A stretch of 22,328 nt of DNA from contig JAJYAH010000019.1 of NCBI GenBank assembly GCA_021779635.1, positions 1 to 22,328 on the forward strand, written 5' to 3'. The notes under the pieces are model-generated. The model saw only the letters and a program-made list of their open reading frames with translations, was not told the DNA's origin and did not search any database. Of the stretch, positions 1 to 9,242 are shown piece by piece. The stretch is from Pseudomonadota bacterium. Lineage in GTDB: Bacteria; Pseudomonadota; Alphaproteobacteria; Rhizobiales; Xanthobacteraceae. How positions within the stretch are numbered: position 1 is the stretch's first letter; each line of letters opens with the position of its first letter. The translations under genes were made by a program, and so were the position numbers.

Positions 1-54
1 GCTCCAAAGCCCGTCTGGGCCTGAGCAGCTTCGTTGATCGCCCCACCAACACCC

Positions 55-87
55 AAAACAAAAAAACCCGCCAAATCGGCGGGGTTT
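55..87 (-). terminator. Second hairpin, terminator-like on the minus strand
   Basis: CCCGCC (67-72) pairs with GGCGGG (78-83) across a 5-base loop. The stem is flanked on the left by an A-rich run, so on the minus strand it is followed by a T-rich tract (TTTTTTTGTTTT). On the plus strand it is followed only by GTTTGTC. It may act in both directions together with the stronger hairpin at 101-134. No minus-strand gene that would need it is visible. Confidence 0.5.
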
Positions 88-100
88 GTCAGCGGTCTGA

Positions 101-134
101 GGGCCGGCATTCATATGCCGGCCCTTTTTGTTTT
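101..134 (+). terminator. Rho-independent terminator, plus strand
   Basis: A perfect 10-bp stem (GGGCCGGCAT at 101-110 with ATGCCGGCCC at 115-124) has a 4-base loop and is followed by TTTTTGTTTT. This is a textbook intrinsic terminator for a plus-strand transcript entering from the left. It insulates the chemotaxis gene from its upstream neighbour. Confidence 0.85.
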
Positions 135-354
135 CGTACCTGGAGCCGTCACGATCGAACGGGAGCGGAGACTCCATTTCCTGTTTCCTGACGCGAACCG
201 GCGGGGCCCCCCGCATCAAGTGCGAGGCAGTTCTCGCCGAAAAGCGCTCTAAAATCGTAGAAATCCTTCGAATTTTCCCGATTTTGTTAACCGTGTGACG
301 CGATACTGCCGCCAACGATTCATCCCGGGATGAGGCAGAGGCGAGGCGGCGATC

Positions 355-2532
355 ATGGCGTTACGGTCTAACGACAAATCCCTTGGCAGGTCTCTTGGCA
401 AATCTCTTGGCAGATCCTGGGTCCCAGGCTTTTTGCGACCGCAATGGGGCGTCAGGGGCAGCCTGTTTGCCGCCTTTGCCGTGATCGCGGGCATGGCCAT
501 CGTCATCAGCGCCGGCGCCGGCATGGTGCTCCGGCATCTCGGCGGGACCATGGTCGATCTGAGCGGACGGGACATTCCGCGTCTCGCGGCCAGCCTGCAG
601 CTTGCCGCCCAGAGCGCCAGCCTTGCCGGTCAGGCACCGGCGCTGCTGGCCTCCCAAAGCGAGGAGGTGCTGAAGGAACGCGCCAAGAAAATGAAGGAAA
701 CCCAGGAAGTCACGCTCGAGAAGCTCGGCGAGATCATTGAACTCGGCGCCGACAAGACGGTCGTCGCCGCCCTCAGCGAAACCGTCAAGAATATCGACGA
801 TACCATCAAAAGTCTGGGCGCCGCGGCGCGTGAACGGCTCGCCGCCGCAAGCGAGCATGACAAGCAGTATAATGCCCTGCGCACCGCGCAGACGAACTTC
901 GTCGCCCTCGCCCGCCCCGCGATGGTGGACGCCCAGGCCCGAATCCGCGACACCCTGGGCTCCGCCAATCTCGCGCTGGAGGACGCGACAAAGGCCGCAC
1001 AGGAGGTCGACCAGCTCGGCAACGTCCTCGCCGGCAGCAATCTGATGGCCTCCGACATGACCGCCGCGCTCTCGGCGAACAGCAGCGACGCCCTCGAGGC
1101 GATCGAGAAGGAATTCAAGGCCACCCAACAGCGCGTCAAATCGAGCCTCGATCTGCTGCCCAAAAATGCCGGCAACGCGGCGGTCGCGGACGCAGCGCTG
1201 AAGCTAATGGCGCTCGGCGAAGGCAAGGCCCGCGTTTTCAAGATTCGCCAGAAGGAACTCGACGCCAACGATTACGGCCAGGTCGTTCTCGAAGAAGCCG
1301 GCAAGCTCAATGTCGGACTCGGCATCAGCGTGCAGCAACTGGTCGACGGCGTGCAAACCGAAACCGCCGCCTCGACATGGCATGCGCGCCAGGAGATATC
1401 GTTCGCGACCATGGTCATGCTTGCGCTCGGCGCCCTCACCTTCGTCGCATCCGTGTTGTTTGTCTGGCTCTACGTCGGCCGCAACATCCTGCGGCGGATC
1501 GGCAACCTGCAGCGCTCGATGCAGCTTTTGTCGAACGGCGACCTCGAGTCGGAAATCTATCGCAGCAGCCAGCACGATGAGATCGCCGCGATGGCAAGCT
1601 CGCTGGAGATTTTCCGCGAGAGCATGATCAAGGCCCGCGTGCTGGGCGCCGATCAGGACAAGGATCGCATCGCCAAGGCCGAGCGCGCCACGCGCATGGA
1701 GGCCCGGATTGTCGAATTTGAAGCAACGGTCCGGACCGCGCTGGATGGCCTGCAGACGTCAGCCAATTCCATGCAGAGCACGGCACAATCGATGTCGGCG
1801 ACCGCCGATCAATCCAGTGCGCTGGTGAGCGCGGTGGCGTCCGCCGCCGAGGAAACCTCGGTCAACGTGCAGACCGTATCCTCGGGCACCGAGGAACTGT
1901 CCTCATCGATCGCCGAAATCGGCCGTCAGGTGATCACTTCGGCACAAATCGCCCGCAAGGCCGTCGACGAAGCCGGCGAAACCGACGCCACCATGCAGGG
2001 GCTCGCCGAAAACGCGAGCCGCATCAGTATCGTGGTCGACCTGATTCAGGTCATCGCTTCGCAGACCAACCTGCTTGCACTCAACGCCACCATCGAAGCC
2101 GCGCGCGCCGGCGAAGCTGGCAGGGGCTTTGCGGTGGTCGCCTCCGAGGTCAAGAGCCTCGCCAACCAGACCGCGCAAGCCACCGACGAAATTCGCTCGC
2201 AAATCGCCAACATGCAGCAGGTGACGACGTCGGCGGTCGGCGCGATCCGGAACATCAGCCAGACCATCGGCGAGATCAACGAGGTCACCACCGCGATCGC
2301 CGCCGCCGTCGAACAACAGGGCGCAGCGACGCGCGAGATCGCCCGCAACATTCAGCACGCCGCCGGCGGCACCAGCGAGGTTTCCAGCAATATCGTCGGC
2401 GTCAGCACCGCCTCGGCCGAAGCCGGAGCAGCCGCCGGCGACGTGCTGACCGCGTCCAGCGCGCTGCGCCGCGAGGCCGACGTGTTGCGCGCGGAAATCG
2501 ACGCGTTCCTGTCCAACATCCGGGCGGCCTGA
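355..2532 (+). CDS. Methyl-accepting chemotaxis protein (transmembrane transducer)
   Basis: This 725-residue chemoreceptor senses a ligand outside the inner membrane and controls the CheA kinase through CheW. TM1 lies at about 36-59 and TM2 at about 349-374. Between them is a long, almost entirely helical periplasmic domain of about 290 residues, longer than the four-helix Tar type and nearer the size of HBM- or TorS-like sensors. A HAMP domain follows TM2 (about 371-425). The cytoplasmic signalling domain has the diagnostic hairpin tip at about 563-600, containing [20 protein letters not shown]. The C-terminus (NIRAA) lacks the NWETF-type CheR/CheB tether. The ATG follows a purine-rich stretch (GAGGCAGAGGCGAGG). 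The N-terminus contains three 12-base repeats encoding (S)LGRS/(S)LGKS. No che genes are nearby, so it is an orphan receptor; its ligand cannot be read from the sequence. Confidence 0.95.
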   Translation: MALRSNDKSLGRSLGKSLGRSWVPGFLRPQWGVRGSLFAAFAVIAGMAIVISAGAGMVLRHLGGTMVDLSGRDIPRLAASLQLAAQSASLAGQAPALLASQSEEVLKERAKKMKETQEVTLEKLGEIIELGADKTVVAALSETVKNIDDTIKSLGAAARERLAAASEHDKQYNALRTAQTNFVALARPAMVDAQARIRDTLGSANLALEDATKAAQEVDQLGNVLAGSNLMASDMTAALSANSSDALEAIEKEFKATQQRVKSSLDLLPKNAGNAAVADAALKLMALGEGKARVFKIRQKELDANDYGQVVLEEAGKLNVGLGISVQQLVDGVQTETAASTWHARQEISFATMVMLALGALTFVASVLFVWLYVGRNILRRIGNLQRSMQLLSNGDLESEIYRSSQHDEIAAMASSLEIFRESMIKARVLGADQDKDRIAKAERATRMEARIVEFEATVRTALDGLQTSANSMQSTAQSMSATADQSSALVSAVASAAEETSVNVQTVSSGTEELSSSIAEIGRQVITSAQIARKAVDEAGETDATMQGLAENASRISIVVDLIQVIASQTNLLALNATIEAARAGEAGRGFAVVASEVKSLANQTAQATDEIRSQIANMQQVTTSAVGAIRNISQTIGEINEVTTAIAAAVEQQGAATREIARNIQHAAGGTSEVSSNIVGVSTASAEAGAAAGDVLTASSALRREADVLRAEIDAFLSNIRAA
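367..412 (+). repeat. Three tandem 12-base repeats in the MCP N-terminus
   Basis: Three imperfect copies of TCTCTTGGCA(A/G)(A/G) occur in a row and encode S-L-G-R/K. They lie in the cytoplasmic tail before TM1. The unit is a multiple of three, so a change in copy number would keep the frame. Confidence 0.6.
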
Positions 2533-2540
2533 GGTTTCGC

Positions 2541-2574
2541 CACGCACAGCGGGCGCCGGCGCCCGCCGCGCGTG
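2541..2574. terminator. GC-rich hairpin between convergent genes
   Basis: An 18-base perfect palindrome (GCGGGCGCCGGCGCCCGC, 2549-2566) is extended by CACGC (2541-2545) pairing with GCGTG (2570-2574). It sits 8 bases after the MCP stop and before the stop of the convergent VOC gene. No T-tract follows on either strand, so it is a strong structure of probable, not certain, bidirectional termination function. Confidence 0.45.
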
Positions 2575-2623
2575 GATTGTTCAGAAGCCCGCCGGGGCCA
2601 ATGGACCCGAGCCGGGTTGCGGT

Positions 2624-3229
2624 CTACTTTCCGGGCTCCGTTGTCATCCACAGCACCGACTTGGCGTCCTTCTCGTAAGCCATGCCCTTCGGATAGCTGA
2701 TCAATTCCATCTGCAGGCCCCACGGCGCAAAGAAATACAGGATCGACTGCCCGGCTGCTGGACCTTCCTTGATCGGAATCGGTCCCTGCAACGTCCTGAC
2801 GTTCTTTTCCTTCAGATAGGCGGCAGCCTTGTCGATATCGTCGACATAGAGCGCGATATGGTGGCCGCCGATATCGCTGTTCTTCGGCATATCCTTCGCC
2901 TGATCGGGAGACTCGTACTGAAACAGTTCAATGTTCGAACCGTAGCCGCAGCGGACCATGCTGATCTCGTCGATCACCGCGCGCGGGTTGACGTTGACGA
3001 CATCCTGCATGAACGTTCCCTTGTCATCCGAGAACGGTCCGAACGACATCGCATGGGTGCAGCCGACGACGTCGGTGAAAAATGCCGTGGCGGCCTTCAC
3101 GTCGGGCACGGTGATGCCGGTGTGGTCATGGCCGCGCAGGCCGGGAATCTGATCCGCCGAAGCGGTTTGCGGCGAGCCTCCCAATGTCAGCGTGACGATG
3201 GCCGTGAGAAAAACTCCAGACTTGATCAT
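2624..3229 (-). CDS. Exported VOC-superfamily (glyoxalase/dioxygenase fold) protein
   Basis: This 201-residue protein begins with a Sec-type signal peptide (about 1-25, ending TASA) and continues as one vicinal-oxygen-chelate unit of two beta-alpha-beta-beta-beta modules. The four expected metal ligands are visible: His36 (DHTGI), Glu101 (NIELFQ), His124 (GGHHIALYV) and Glu175 (LQMELISYP). It should bind a divalent metal and act on a small molecule in the periplasm; the reaction (isomerase, dioxygenase or lyase) cannot be assigned. The ATG is preceded by AAGGAG. It is the last gene of the leftward operon, 45 bases after the SDR gene. Most VOC enzymes are cytoplasmic, so the signal peptide is notable. 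Confidence 0.85.
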   Translation of the reverse strand: MIKSGVFLTAIVTLTLGGSPQTASADQIPGLRGHDHTGITVPDVKAATAFFTDVVGCTHAMSFGPFSDDKGTFMQDVVNVNPRAVIDEISMVRCGYGSNIELFQYESPDQAKDMPKNSDIGGHHIALYVDDIDKAAAYLKEKNVRTLQGPIPIKEGPAAGQSILYFFAPWGLQMELISYPKGMAYEKDAKSVLWMTTEPGK

Positions 3230-3274
3230 GATGTCTCCTTGTTCTCGATTTTGCGATTAATGGTTGCAAGCGCG

Positions 3275-3994
3275 TCAGTTCGGCGAGGCCAATTGACGCT
3301 CGACACCCTTCGGATCCTTTGCCAGTCCCTCGGCGAGGCCGCGCGCCATGTCGCCGACGTAGATTTCCTCCTCGCCGCTTTCGAAGCCGTCGAGAATTTC
3401 CGTGGCAGCATCCGCCGGCGACATCTTCGGAATCGGCAGCCCCGCGGTCATTCTGGTATCGACCGCGCCCGGCAACGCCGCAGCGACGCGCACACCCTTG
3501 GGTCCGAGTTCGGCGCGCAGCCCCTGCGTCAGGCTCAGGGCCGCGGCCTTTGAAGCGCAGTACGACCCCATCATCGGCAGATTGACGCGGGACAGAATGG
3601 TCAGCATGTTCAATACTGCGCCCTTGTTGGCGATCAGCGCAGGCGCAAAGGCGCGCGTGACGCGCAACGGCGCGAGGTAGTTGCATTCAAACTCCTCGCG
3701 GGCGATCGACAGGTCCGCGGCACTCAGGAATGCGGTGTTGTGATTCACACCGGCATTATTGATCAGCAGCGTGATGTCGGTCGCGGCCGCGGCAGCCCTG
3801 CTCACGTCGTCGTCGCTGGTCACGTCCATTTTGAGCGGCACCAGCCGATCGGACGCCGCCAGAGCGGAAGGGTTGCGCGCCGCCGCATAGATTTTTTTGG
3901 CGCCGCGCGCCGTGAGCGCCGCGATCAGCGCTTTCGCGATCGCGCCTGTCGCGCCGGTGATAAGAACGGTGGAATTCTTGATCGTCTCTGTCAT
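3275..3994 (-). CDS. Short-chain dehydrogenase/reductase (SDR)
   Basis: This 239-residue classical-length SDR should be a cytoplasmic NAD(P)(H)-dependent oxidoreductase acting on an alcohol or carbonyl group. It has the nucleotide-binding motif TGATGAIA (13-20), the last Gly of the usual TGxxxGxG being Ala. NNAG is at 79-82, Asn105 is conserved, and the catalytic Ser135-Tyr145-Lys149 set (YCASK) is complete. Arg40 after the second strand (AAAR) suggests an NADP(H) preference, which is an inference. Its ATG overlaps the stop of the upstream ATPase gene as ATGA, so it is translationally coupled to the transporter. This suggests that it acts on the imported compound or a derivative. Confidence 0.92.
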   Translation of the reverse strand: MTETIKNSTVLITGATGAIAKALIAALTARGAKKIYAAARNPSALAASDRLVPLKMDVTSDDDVSRAAAAATDITLLINNAGVNHNTAFLSAADLSIAREEFECNYLAPLRVTRAFAPALIANKGAVLNMLTILSRVNLPMMGSYCASKAAALSLTQGLRAELGPKGVRVAAALPGAVDTRMTAGLPIPKMSPADAATEILDGFESGEEEIYVGDMARGLAEGLAKDPKGVERQLASPN

Positions 3995-4851
3995 GCCGCT
4001 GATCCTTGCTGGTGGGGGACGGAAGCTTCTCGCTGATCGTCAAGCCAACCGGGCTCGACATCCGGCAACGGGATCGCCGAGAGCAGATCCCGCGTATAGG
4101 CGTGTTGCGGGCGTTCAAAAATCTTCGCGACCGGCCCGGATTCGACGATCTCGCCATGCTGGAGAATGGCGACGTCGTCGCAGAGAACGCGGATCACGGA
4201 CAGATCGTGGCTGATGAATACCAGCGTAAGCCCGAGCCTTTTCCGCAACTCCCTGATCAGCAGCAGAATATGGGCCTGGGTCGAGACATCGAGCCCGGAA
4301 ACGATCTCGTCGGCGACAATGAAGTCTGGCTCGAGCGCCAGTGCGCGGGCGATACCGGCGCGTTGCCGTTGCCCGCCCGAGAGCTCATGGGGATAGCGGT
4401 CGATGAAATGCGGCGGCAGGCCCACGAGGTCCAGCAGTTCCGCCGCACGGTCGCGCTGATCCCGCCGGCCCTTCAGGCGCCCGAACACCTGAAGCGGCCG
4501 CGTCAGCGCGACCGCGAGCCGAAGGCGCGGGTTCAGCGACGACTGCGGATCCTGAAAGATCATCTGGATGCGCGCCCGCAGCGGTCGCAGTTCGGCCTCG
4601 CCGAGATCGCCGATTTCAACACCGTCGAACTGAATTCCTCCCGCCGTCGGCCGCAACAGCCGCACCAACAGCCGGCCCAAGGTCGTCTTGCCCGAGCCGG
4701 ACTCGCCGACCAGACCGAGCACCGATCCACGGGGAACCGCGAGATCGACATGCTTGACGACCTCGCGGAGCGCAGGACGACGGAACAATGTTGACGCTCG
4801 CTCCGGATAGGCAAAGCTCAGGCTGCCTGTTCTGACCAGAATGTCGGTCAT
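3991..4851 (-). CDS. Peptide/nickel-type ABC transporter ATPase, DppF-like
   Basis: This 286-residue protein is one of the two ATP-hydrolysing subunits that power the DppBC-type importer at the inner face of the membrane. Walker A is GESGSGKTT (49-57), the Q-loop is FQDPQSSLNP (about 99-108), the signature is LSGGQRQR (157-164), Walker B is FIVADE (177-182) and the switch His is 215. The C-terminal YTRDLLSAIP segment matches the oligopeptide-transporter ATPase tail. The frame is open 16 codons further upstream, but the ATG at 4851 overlaps the previous gene's stop as ATGA and gives the normal family N-terminus, so I chose it. It is coupled at its 3' end to the SDR by another ATGA. Confidence 0.93.
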   Translation of the reverse strand: MTDILVRTGSLSFAYPERASTLFRRPALREVVKHVDLAVPRGSVLGLVGESGSGKTTLGRLLVRLLRPTAGGIQFDGVEIGDLGEAELRPLRARIQMIFQDPQSSLNPRLRLAVALTRPLQVFGRLKGRRDQRDRAAELLDLVGLPPHFIDRYPHELSGGQRQRAGIARALALEPDFIVADEIVSGLDVSTQAHILLLIRELRKRLGLTLVFISHDLSVIRVLCDDVAILQHGEIVESGPVAKIFERPQHAYTRDLLSAIPLPDVEPGWLDDQREASVPHQQGSAA

Positions 4852-5735
4852 GCCCGCTCCGCGACAGGCAGCCGATCGATCCGATGCGCCTCGGCCCACA
4901 GGCTCTCGACCAGTTCGGGAGGCACCGGACGCAGCGAATCCGCTGGCCGGTCGGCGCGCGGCGTCGCGGCCAGCAAGGCGCGCGTATAGGGATGCCGCGG
5001 CTTGGTCAGCACCTCCGCCGTCGCGCCATCCTCGAGCACCCGTCCGGCATGCAACACCGATACGGTACGGCAGAGCTTGGCGACCACACCGAGATCGTGG
5101 GTCACGAACAGGATCGCCGCGCCATGACGTTGCCGCAGCCGCTCAACCAGTTGCAGCACCTGGCGCTGCACGGTGACGTCAAGCGCGGTCGTCGGTTCGT
5201 CGGCAATGATCAGGCTGGGATCGCAGGCAAACGCCGTGGCAATCAGCACCCGCTGCCGCATGCCGCCGGAAATCTCGTGCGGATAGAGATCAAGTACCCG
5301 TTGCGGATCGCGGATCGCGACCTCGGCGAGAAGTTCCGCGGCGCGTTGCAGGGCCTGCCGCCGGGACAGCGCGAGATGGTGCCGCAGAACCATCGCGATC
5401 TGCGCGCCGACGCGCCTGACCGGGTTCAGCGACGTCATCGGATCCTGCGGGATCAGCGCGATGCGGCGGCCGAGCAGGCCTCGCCGCTCCCGTTCCGCCA
5501 TGCCTATGAAATCGCGCCCCTCGAACCTGATCGTTCCGCTGTCGATGCGGGCGTTGGCCGGCAGCAATCCGAGAACGGCCCGCCCCAGCATCGACTTGCC
5601 CGCACCGGACTCGCCGACCAGACCCCTCACCTCGCCGGGCTGAACCTCCAGGCTGACGCCGCGCAGCACGTTCGCCGGCGTCGCCCCCTGGCCGATCGTG
5701 ACGTGCAAGTCCTGCACCGAGAGAACTGCGGTCAT
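4848..5735 (-). CDS. Peptide/nickel-type ABC transporter ATPase, DppD-like
   Basis: This 295-residue protein is the second ATPase subunit of the importer and should pair with the DppF-like subunit as a heterodimer. Walker A is GESGAGKS (41-48), the Q-loop [10 protein letters not shown] (about 96-105), the signature ISGGMRQR (155-162), Walker B LIIADE (175-180) and the switch His is 213. The oligopeptide-type tail [12 protein letters not shown] is at about 248-259. The same frame is open for another 280 codons upstream, but that part overlaps the permease gene out of frame. The ATG at 5735 overlaps the permease stop as ATGA and restores the usual family length, so it is the start. Confidence 0.93.
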   Translation of the reverse strand: MTAVLSVQDLHVTIGQGATPANVLRGVSLEVQPGEVRGLVGESGAGKSMLGRAVLGLLPANARIDSGTIRFEGRDFIGMAERERRGLLGRRIALIPQDPMTSLNPVRRVGAQIAMVLRHHLALSRRQALQRAAELLAEVAIRDPQRVLDLYPHEISGGMRQRVLIATAFACDPSLIIADEPTTALDVTVQRQVLQLVERLRQRHGAAILFVTHDLGVVAKLCRTVSVLHAGRVLEDGATAEVLTKPRHPYTRALLAATPRADRPADSLRPVPPELVESLWAEAHRIDRLPVAERA

Positions 5736-6619
5736 TGGCGTTGTACCGGATCGAATGCTGCTCTTAATCCATCCCCCAAAAGATTGAACCCGACCACGCT
5801 GACGATGACGCATCCGATCGCGAGGGCCATGATCCACGGTGACTGGTAGACGATCTGGCGTCCCTCGGCGATCATCCCTCCCCAGGTCGGGATGTCGCCG
5901 GCAACCGAGATACCGACAAACGACAGGATGACCTCGACCAGAATCGCGACCCCCATCTCGACAGCCAGCAGCGTGACGATGAGCGGAACAAGGTTGGGCA
6001 CGATTTCCAGACGCAAAATCTGGCCCCGGTTCATGCCGATCACGCGCGCGGCCATCGCATAGTCGCGCTGAAGCTGCACCATGGTCTCTGCCCGGATGAT
6101 CCGGGCAAACCGCGTCCAGTCGACGACCACGATCGCCAGAATGACGGAGGTCAATCCGGCTCCGATCACGGCCGCCAGCACGATCGAGAGCAGGATCGGC
6201 GGAAACGCCATCCAGACGTCGATCAGGCGCGACGTCAGTTGATCGATCCAGCCGCCGAAGCTGCCCGCGACCAGGCCCAGCGCGATGCCGATCGCTCCCG
6301 CCAGCGATGCCGCGATGAACGCCACCGACACCGCGATCCGCGACGAGAAAATCAGGCGTGAAAGCACGCAGCGCCCGAGGCTGTCGGTACCGAGCGGAAA
6401 GCTTATCTCGCCGCCGTGCATCCACGCCGGCGGCATCTGCGCGGAAAGAAGATCCTGTTCGATCGGATCGTGCGGCGCGATCAGCGGCGCCAGTAAAGCC
6501 ACCAAAAGCAGCAAGGCCACGACCGCACCGCCAACCCAGAGCCGGGGACCGCCGCGCTTGAGCGCCGCTATCCATGGCGAGGCGCGGTCGAGCGGAGTGC
6601 TGACGGCGAGGTCAACCAT
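5732..6619 (-). CDS. ABC transporter permease, DppC-like
   Basis: This 295-residue inner-membrane permease has six predicted membrane spans, the first at about 27-48. The DppC hallmark FPLGTDSLGRCVLSRLIFSSR-type segment is at 74-94. An EAA loop (YAMAARVIGM through VPN, about 187-209) contacts the ATPases. The frame is open 24 codons further upstream, but the ATG at 6619 starts a normal DppC N-terminus and gives an 8-base overlap with dppB. It forms the channel together with the DppB-like protein. Confidence 0.92.
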   Translation of the reverse strand: MVDLAVSTPLDRASPWIAALKRGGPRLWVGGAVVALLLLVALLAPLIAPHDPIEQDLLSAQMPPAWMHGGEISFPLGTDSLGRCVLSRLIFSSRIAVSVAFIAASLAGAIGIALGLVAGSFGGWIDQLTSRLIDVWMAFPPILLSIVLAAVIGAGLTSVILAIVVVDWTRFARIIRAETMVQLQRDYAMAARVIGMNRGQILRLEIVPNLVPLIVTLLAVEMGVAILVEVILSFVGISVAGDIPTWGGMIAEGRQIVYQSPWIMALAIGCVIVSVVGFNLLGDGLRAAFDPVQRQ

Positions 6620-7619
6620 GGCGCAGCCTTGGATCCAGCAGCGTGACCAGAACATCGACGACCAGATTGAGGGCGATGAACAGAACAGCAAAGGTCAGGA
6701 TCAGTCCCTGTATCAAGGGGAAATCACGGTTGATCACCGCGTCGATCGCCATATTGCCGATCCCCTCATAGGAGAAGATGCGTTCGACCAGCACCGTTCC
6801 GCCCAGCAGCAGCGTAATCTGGACGCCGCCGAGCGCGACCGTCGGAATCAGCGCGTTCGGGAACACCTCCCGCAACAATATCGCCGGACGCGCAAATCCG
6901 CGCGTCCGGGCGATCTGCGCGTAATCCTGATCCTCGGCCTCCGATAGCGAGGCCTTGAGCAGGCGCGCGATCAGGGCGGCGAACGGCAGTGCGAGGGCTA
7001 CCGCCGGAAGTATCATGTGAGAGAGCAGCGCGCGCGTGACGTCGAGACGTCCGGTCACGAGGCTTTCAATCAGATAGAAATTGGTCCGGAAGCTGACGTC
7101 GAGCTGCGGATCGATCCGTCCCGAAATCGGCAACAGCGGGACCAGCACGCCAAACGACAGAAGAAGGATCAAGGCCCAGAGAAAATCCGGAATGGCGAGA
7201 AAGACGCCGACGCCGCCGTCGATGACCCATTCGGCGCGCCGGCCGCGAAAATAGACGCCGGTCAGGGCAACCGCGAGCCCCAGCACGATGGCGATCAGGG
7301 TCGCGACCAGCGCAAGCTCGAGCGTGGCCGGAAGCCGCGCCAGAACGAGTTCGAACACGTTCTGGTGCAGGCTGATCGAACGGCCGAAATTGCCGCTGAA
7401 AACCTGGCCAAACCAGGAAATGAACTGTTCCGGGATCGAGCGATCAAGGCCATAGAACGCCCGCAGCCGTTCGATATCGGCCGGCGACGCGCCGGGAGGA
7501 ATCATCATGGCGATCGGATCGCCCGGGACGATGCGGAGCAGGACGAAGACGATGGCCGCGACGCCAACCAGCGTTGGCGGTATCAGGACGAGTCGTCTGA
7601 CCATCTCGCCCCATCTCAT
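6612..7619 (-). CDS. ABC transporter permease, DppB-like
   Basis: This 335-residue inner-membrane permease has a TM span at about 9-30, followed by the family motif RIVPGDP (29-35). A periplasmic segment leads to the SGNFGRS motif (75-81), then five further spans, and an EAA loop (YAQIARTRGF through FPN) at about 233-255. The C-terminus VDVLVTLLDPRLRHG is characteristic of DppB. The ATG is preceded by AGGGCGAGACG and lies 23 bases after the binding-protein gene. A start five codons later (Met6) is also possible. Confidence 0.93.
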   Translation of the reverse strand: MRWGEMVRRLVLIPPTLVGVAAIVFVLLRIVPGDPIAMMIPPGASPADIERLRAFYGLDRSIPEQFISWFGQVFSGNFGRSISLHQNVFELVLARLPATLELALVATLIAIVLGLAVALTGVYFRGRRAEWVIDGGVGVFLAIPDFLWALILLLSFGVLVPLLPISGRIDPQLDVSFRTNFYLIESLVTGRLDVTRALLSHMILPAVALALPFAALIARLLKASLSEAEDQDYAQIARTRGFARPAILLREVFPNALIPTVALGGVQITLLLGGTVLVERIFSYEGIGNMAIDAVINRDFPLIQGLILTFAVLFIALNLVVDVLVTLLDPRLRHG

Positions 7620-7642
7620 GATCGTCTCGCCCTGTCCGGACC

Positions 7643-9184
7643 CTAAGCCGACGTGATCAGCTGCGGCAGGATCATGCCATTGGCCTGCGCGACCACCTTC
7701 AATCCCTTTTTATGGACGATCGGCTGCACGTATTGAAACAACGGGATGACTTCGCCTTCCTCGGCGATGTATTTGTCGACGGCCTTCCAGCCGGCGATCC
7801 GCTTGGCTTCGTCCTTTTCTCCCCACAAGGGACCGATCCGCTCGACCAGGTCCTTGCCCTTCCAAGCGCAATGCGGCGACGGACCGAACATGGCAAAACC
7901 GGTGGAGGTCGTGGGATCGCCGATCGCGTTGCCCCAATTGTAGAACGCGGCGGGCGCCAGCGCATGACGGGCGCGAAGCTCGAAGTGCTGCGCGATCTCG
8001 TAAATCTCGATCGTCGCGTCGATGCCGACCTTGCGCCACATCCCGGCGATCGCCTGGATCATTTCGTAATCCTTCGGCTTGAATCCGCGCGTCGTCTGGA
8101 TGGTGAATTTCACCGGCTTCTCCGGCGAGAAGCCGCTCTTGGCGAGCAGGCTTTTGGCCAGTTCAGGGTCGTAAGCTACCTTGATCGAGGGGTCGAAGGC
8201 CGCATAGCCCGGCGCCTCCAGGGTCGAGATCGGAACGCCGTAGCCCTTCAGCAGACGATCGACGATCGCCTTCTTGTCGATCGCGTGATTGGCCGCGAGC
8301 CGAACATTGCGATCGAGCATCGGATCGATGTCGGTGATGAAGATCATCGCGATGTCGGACACCGGCTCGGTCGCCCCGGCAAGGCCGGGTTTCGACTTCA
8401 GGCGGTCGAATTCCTCATAGGGAATTTCGAAGGTGACGTCGGAGCCGCCCGATTCGATTTCCGCAACCCGGCTGGTCGGATCGGTGACGAATTTGAACAC
8501 CACTGTTTCGAACGCCGGCTTCGGGCCCCAATACTGGGGATGCGCCTTGAGCCGCAGGAATGCATTGCGCTCGAAGGCGTCAACCTTGTACGGGCCGGAT
8601 CCGATCGGCGCCTTCTCGAACCCTTCGGCGCCGACTTTCTCGAAATAGGCTTTCGGCAGCACGTAGCCGGTGAGGAACGCCATCCACTTGAACAGCGTCG
8701 GCTCGAATTCCAGCACGTCGCCGGTAATGGTGTTGCCGTCGATCTTGTAGTTGCCGACCTTCGACCAGACGAACTGGATCGGATTGCCGCCTTTCGGGTC
8801 GGCCGCGCGCGTCAGCGACCAGACGACATCTTCCGGTGTCACCGGCGTGCCGTCGTGCCAGACCGCATCCTTGCGAACCTCCAGCATGACTTTCGTTTGA
8901 TCCGCATTCCAACCCCATTTGGTGAGCAGGCCGGGCTTGAACGACAGATCCGGCGCCTGGCCGATATAGGGGTCGAAGATCGACTGGTAGATCGACTGGA
9001 TGGTCGGGTTGACCGCCGACACGCCAACCGTCGGATCGAACGACGGCAAATTGACGTTGTAGGCGATGGTCAGGGTGCCGGCGGCGGCCTGCGCCGGGGC
9101 ACCGAGCAGACCGGAGGAGAGCGGCAAGCTCGCCGCACCGGCCAATTGAAGCAGCGTGCGTCGCGACAGAACGGAGGACACCAT
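7643..9184 (-). CDS. Extracytoplasmic solute-binding protein, family 5 (peptide/nickel/opine type)
   Basis: This 513-residue protein captures the substrate for the adjacent DppBCDF-type importer. The N-terminus has a twin-arginine motif (SRRTLL, 7-12), a hydrophobic stretch and a likely AQA-A cleavage at about 31-34, so it is probably Tat-exported. Mature-domain family features include DPxxGVSAVNPT near the start, WHDGTPVTPEDVVWS (about 109-123) and GSGPYKV at about 197-203. The ATG follows GGAG eight bases upstream. Family-5 proteins bind peptides, opines, nickel chelates, sugars and other ligands, so the ligand cannot be inferred from fold alone; the neighbouring hydrolase, SDR and VOC genes suggest a catabolised organic compound. 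Confidence 0.94.
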   Translation of the reverse strand: MVSSVLSRRTLLQLAGAASLPLSSGLLGAPAQAAAGTLTIAYNVNLPSFDPTVGVSAVNPTIQSIYQSIFDPYIGQAPDLSFKPGLLTKWGWNADQTKVMLEVRKDAVWHDGTPVTPEDVVWSLTRAADPKGGNPIQFVWSKVGNYKIDGNTITGDVLEFEPTLFKWMAFLTGYVLPKAYFEKVGAEGFEKAPIGSGPYKVDAFERNAFLRLKAHPQYWGPKPAFETVVFKFVTDPTSRVAEIESGGSDVTFEIPYEEFDRLKSKPGLAGATEPVSDIAMIFITDIDPMLDRNVRLAANHAIDKKAIVDRLLKGYGVPISTLEAPGYAAFDPSIKVAYDPELAKSLLAKSGFSPEKPVKFTIQTTRGFKPKDYEMIQAIAGMWRKVGIDATIEIYEIAQHFELRARHALAPAAFYNWGNAIGDPTTSTGFAMFGPSPHCAWKGKDLVERIGPLWGEKDEAKRIAGWKAVDKYIAEEGEVIPLFQYVQPIVHKKGLKVVAQANGMILPQLITSA

Positions 9185-9242
9185 GGCAATTACTCCATCA
9201 ACGAGGACGGCGCCCGGAACGGACGCCGATGACTAAGGCAAA

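Larger units (their letters stand above)
1..354. other. Left-edge stretch without a recognisable gene
   Basis: All three plus-strand frames entering from the left edge are short or run through hairpins. One stops at 22-24, one at 35-37, and the third stays open through both stem-loops and looks non-coding. The stretch holds two hairpins (67-83 and 101-124, listed separately) that probably close a gene lying left of the window. It then gives about 220 bases of leader for the chemotaxis transducer. I see no convincing sigma-70 pair in that leader. Confidence 0.5.

Noticed and set aside
34..252. A 72-codon frame at the left edge
   Set aside because: It runs straight through both hairpins and the terminator T-tract.
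4848..6575. A 575-codon frame on the minus strand covering the DppD gene and most of dppC
   Set aside because: Only the last 295 codons match an ATPase. The upstream part overlaps dppC out of frame, is Arg/Asp-rich and matches no family; it is an open shadow of GC-rich coding DNA.
7712..9232. A 506-codon plus-strand frame antisense to the family-5 binding protein
   Set aside because: It mirrors the whole binding-protein gene, has shadow-type composition rich in Arg, Asp and Gly, and shows no domain.
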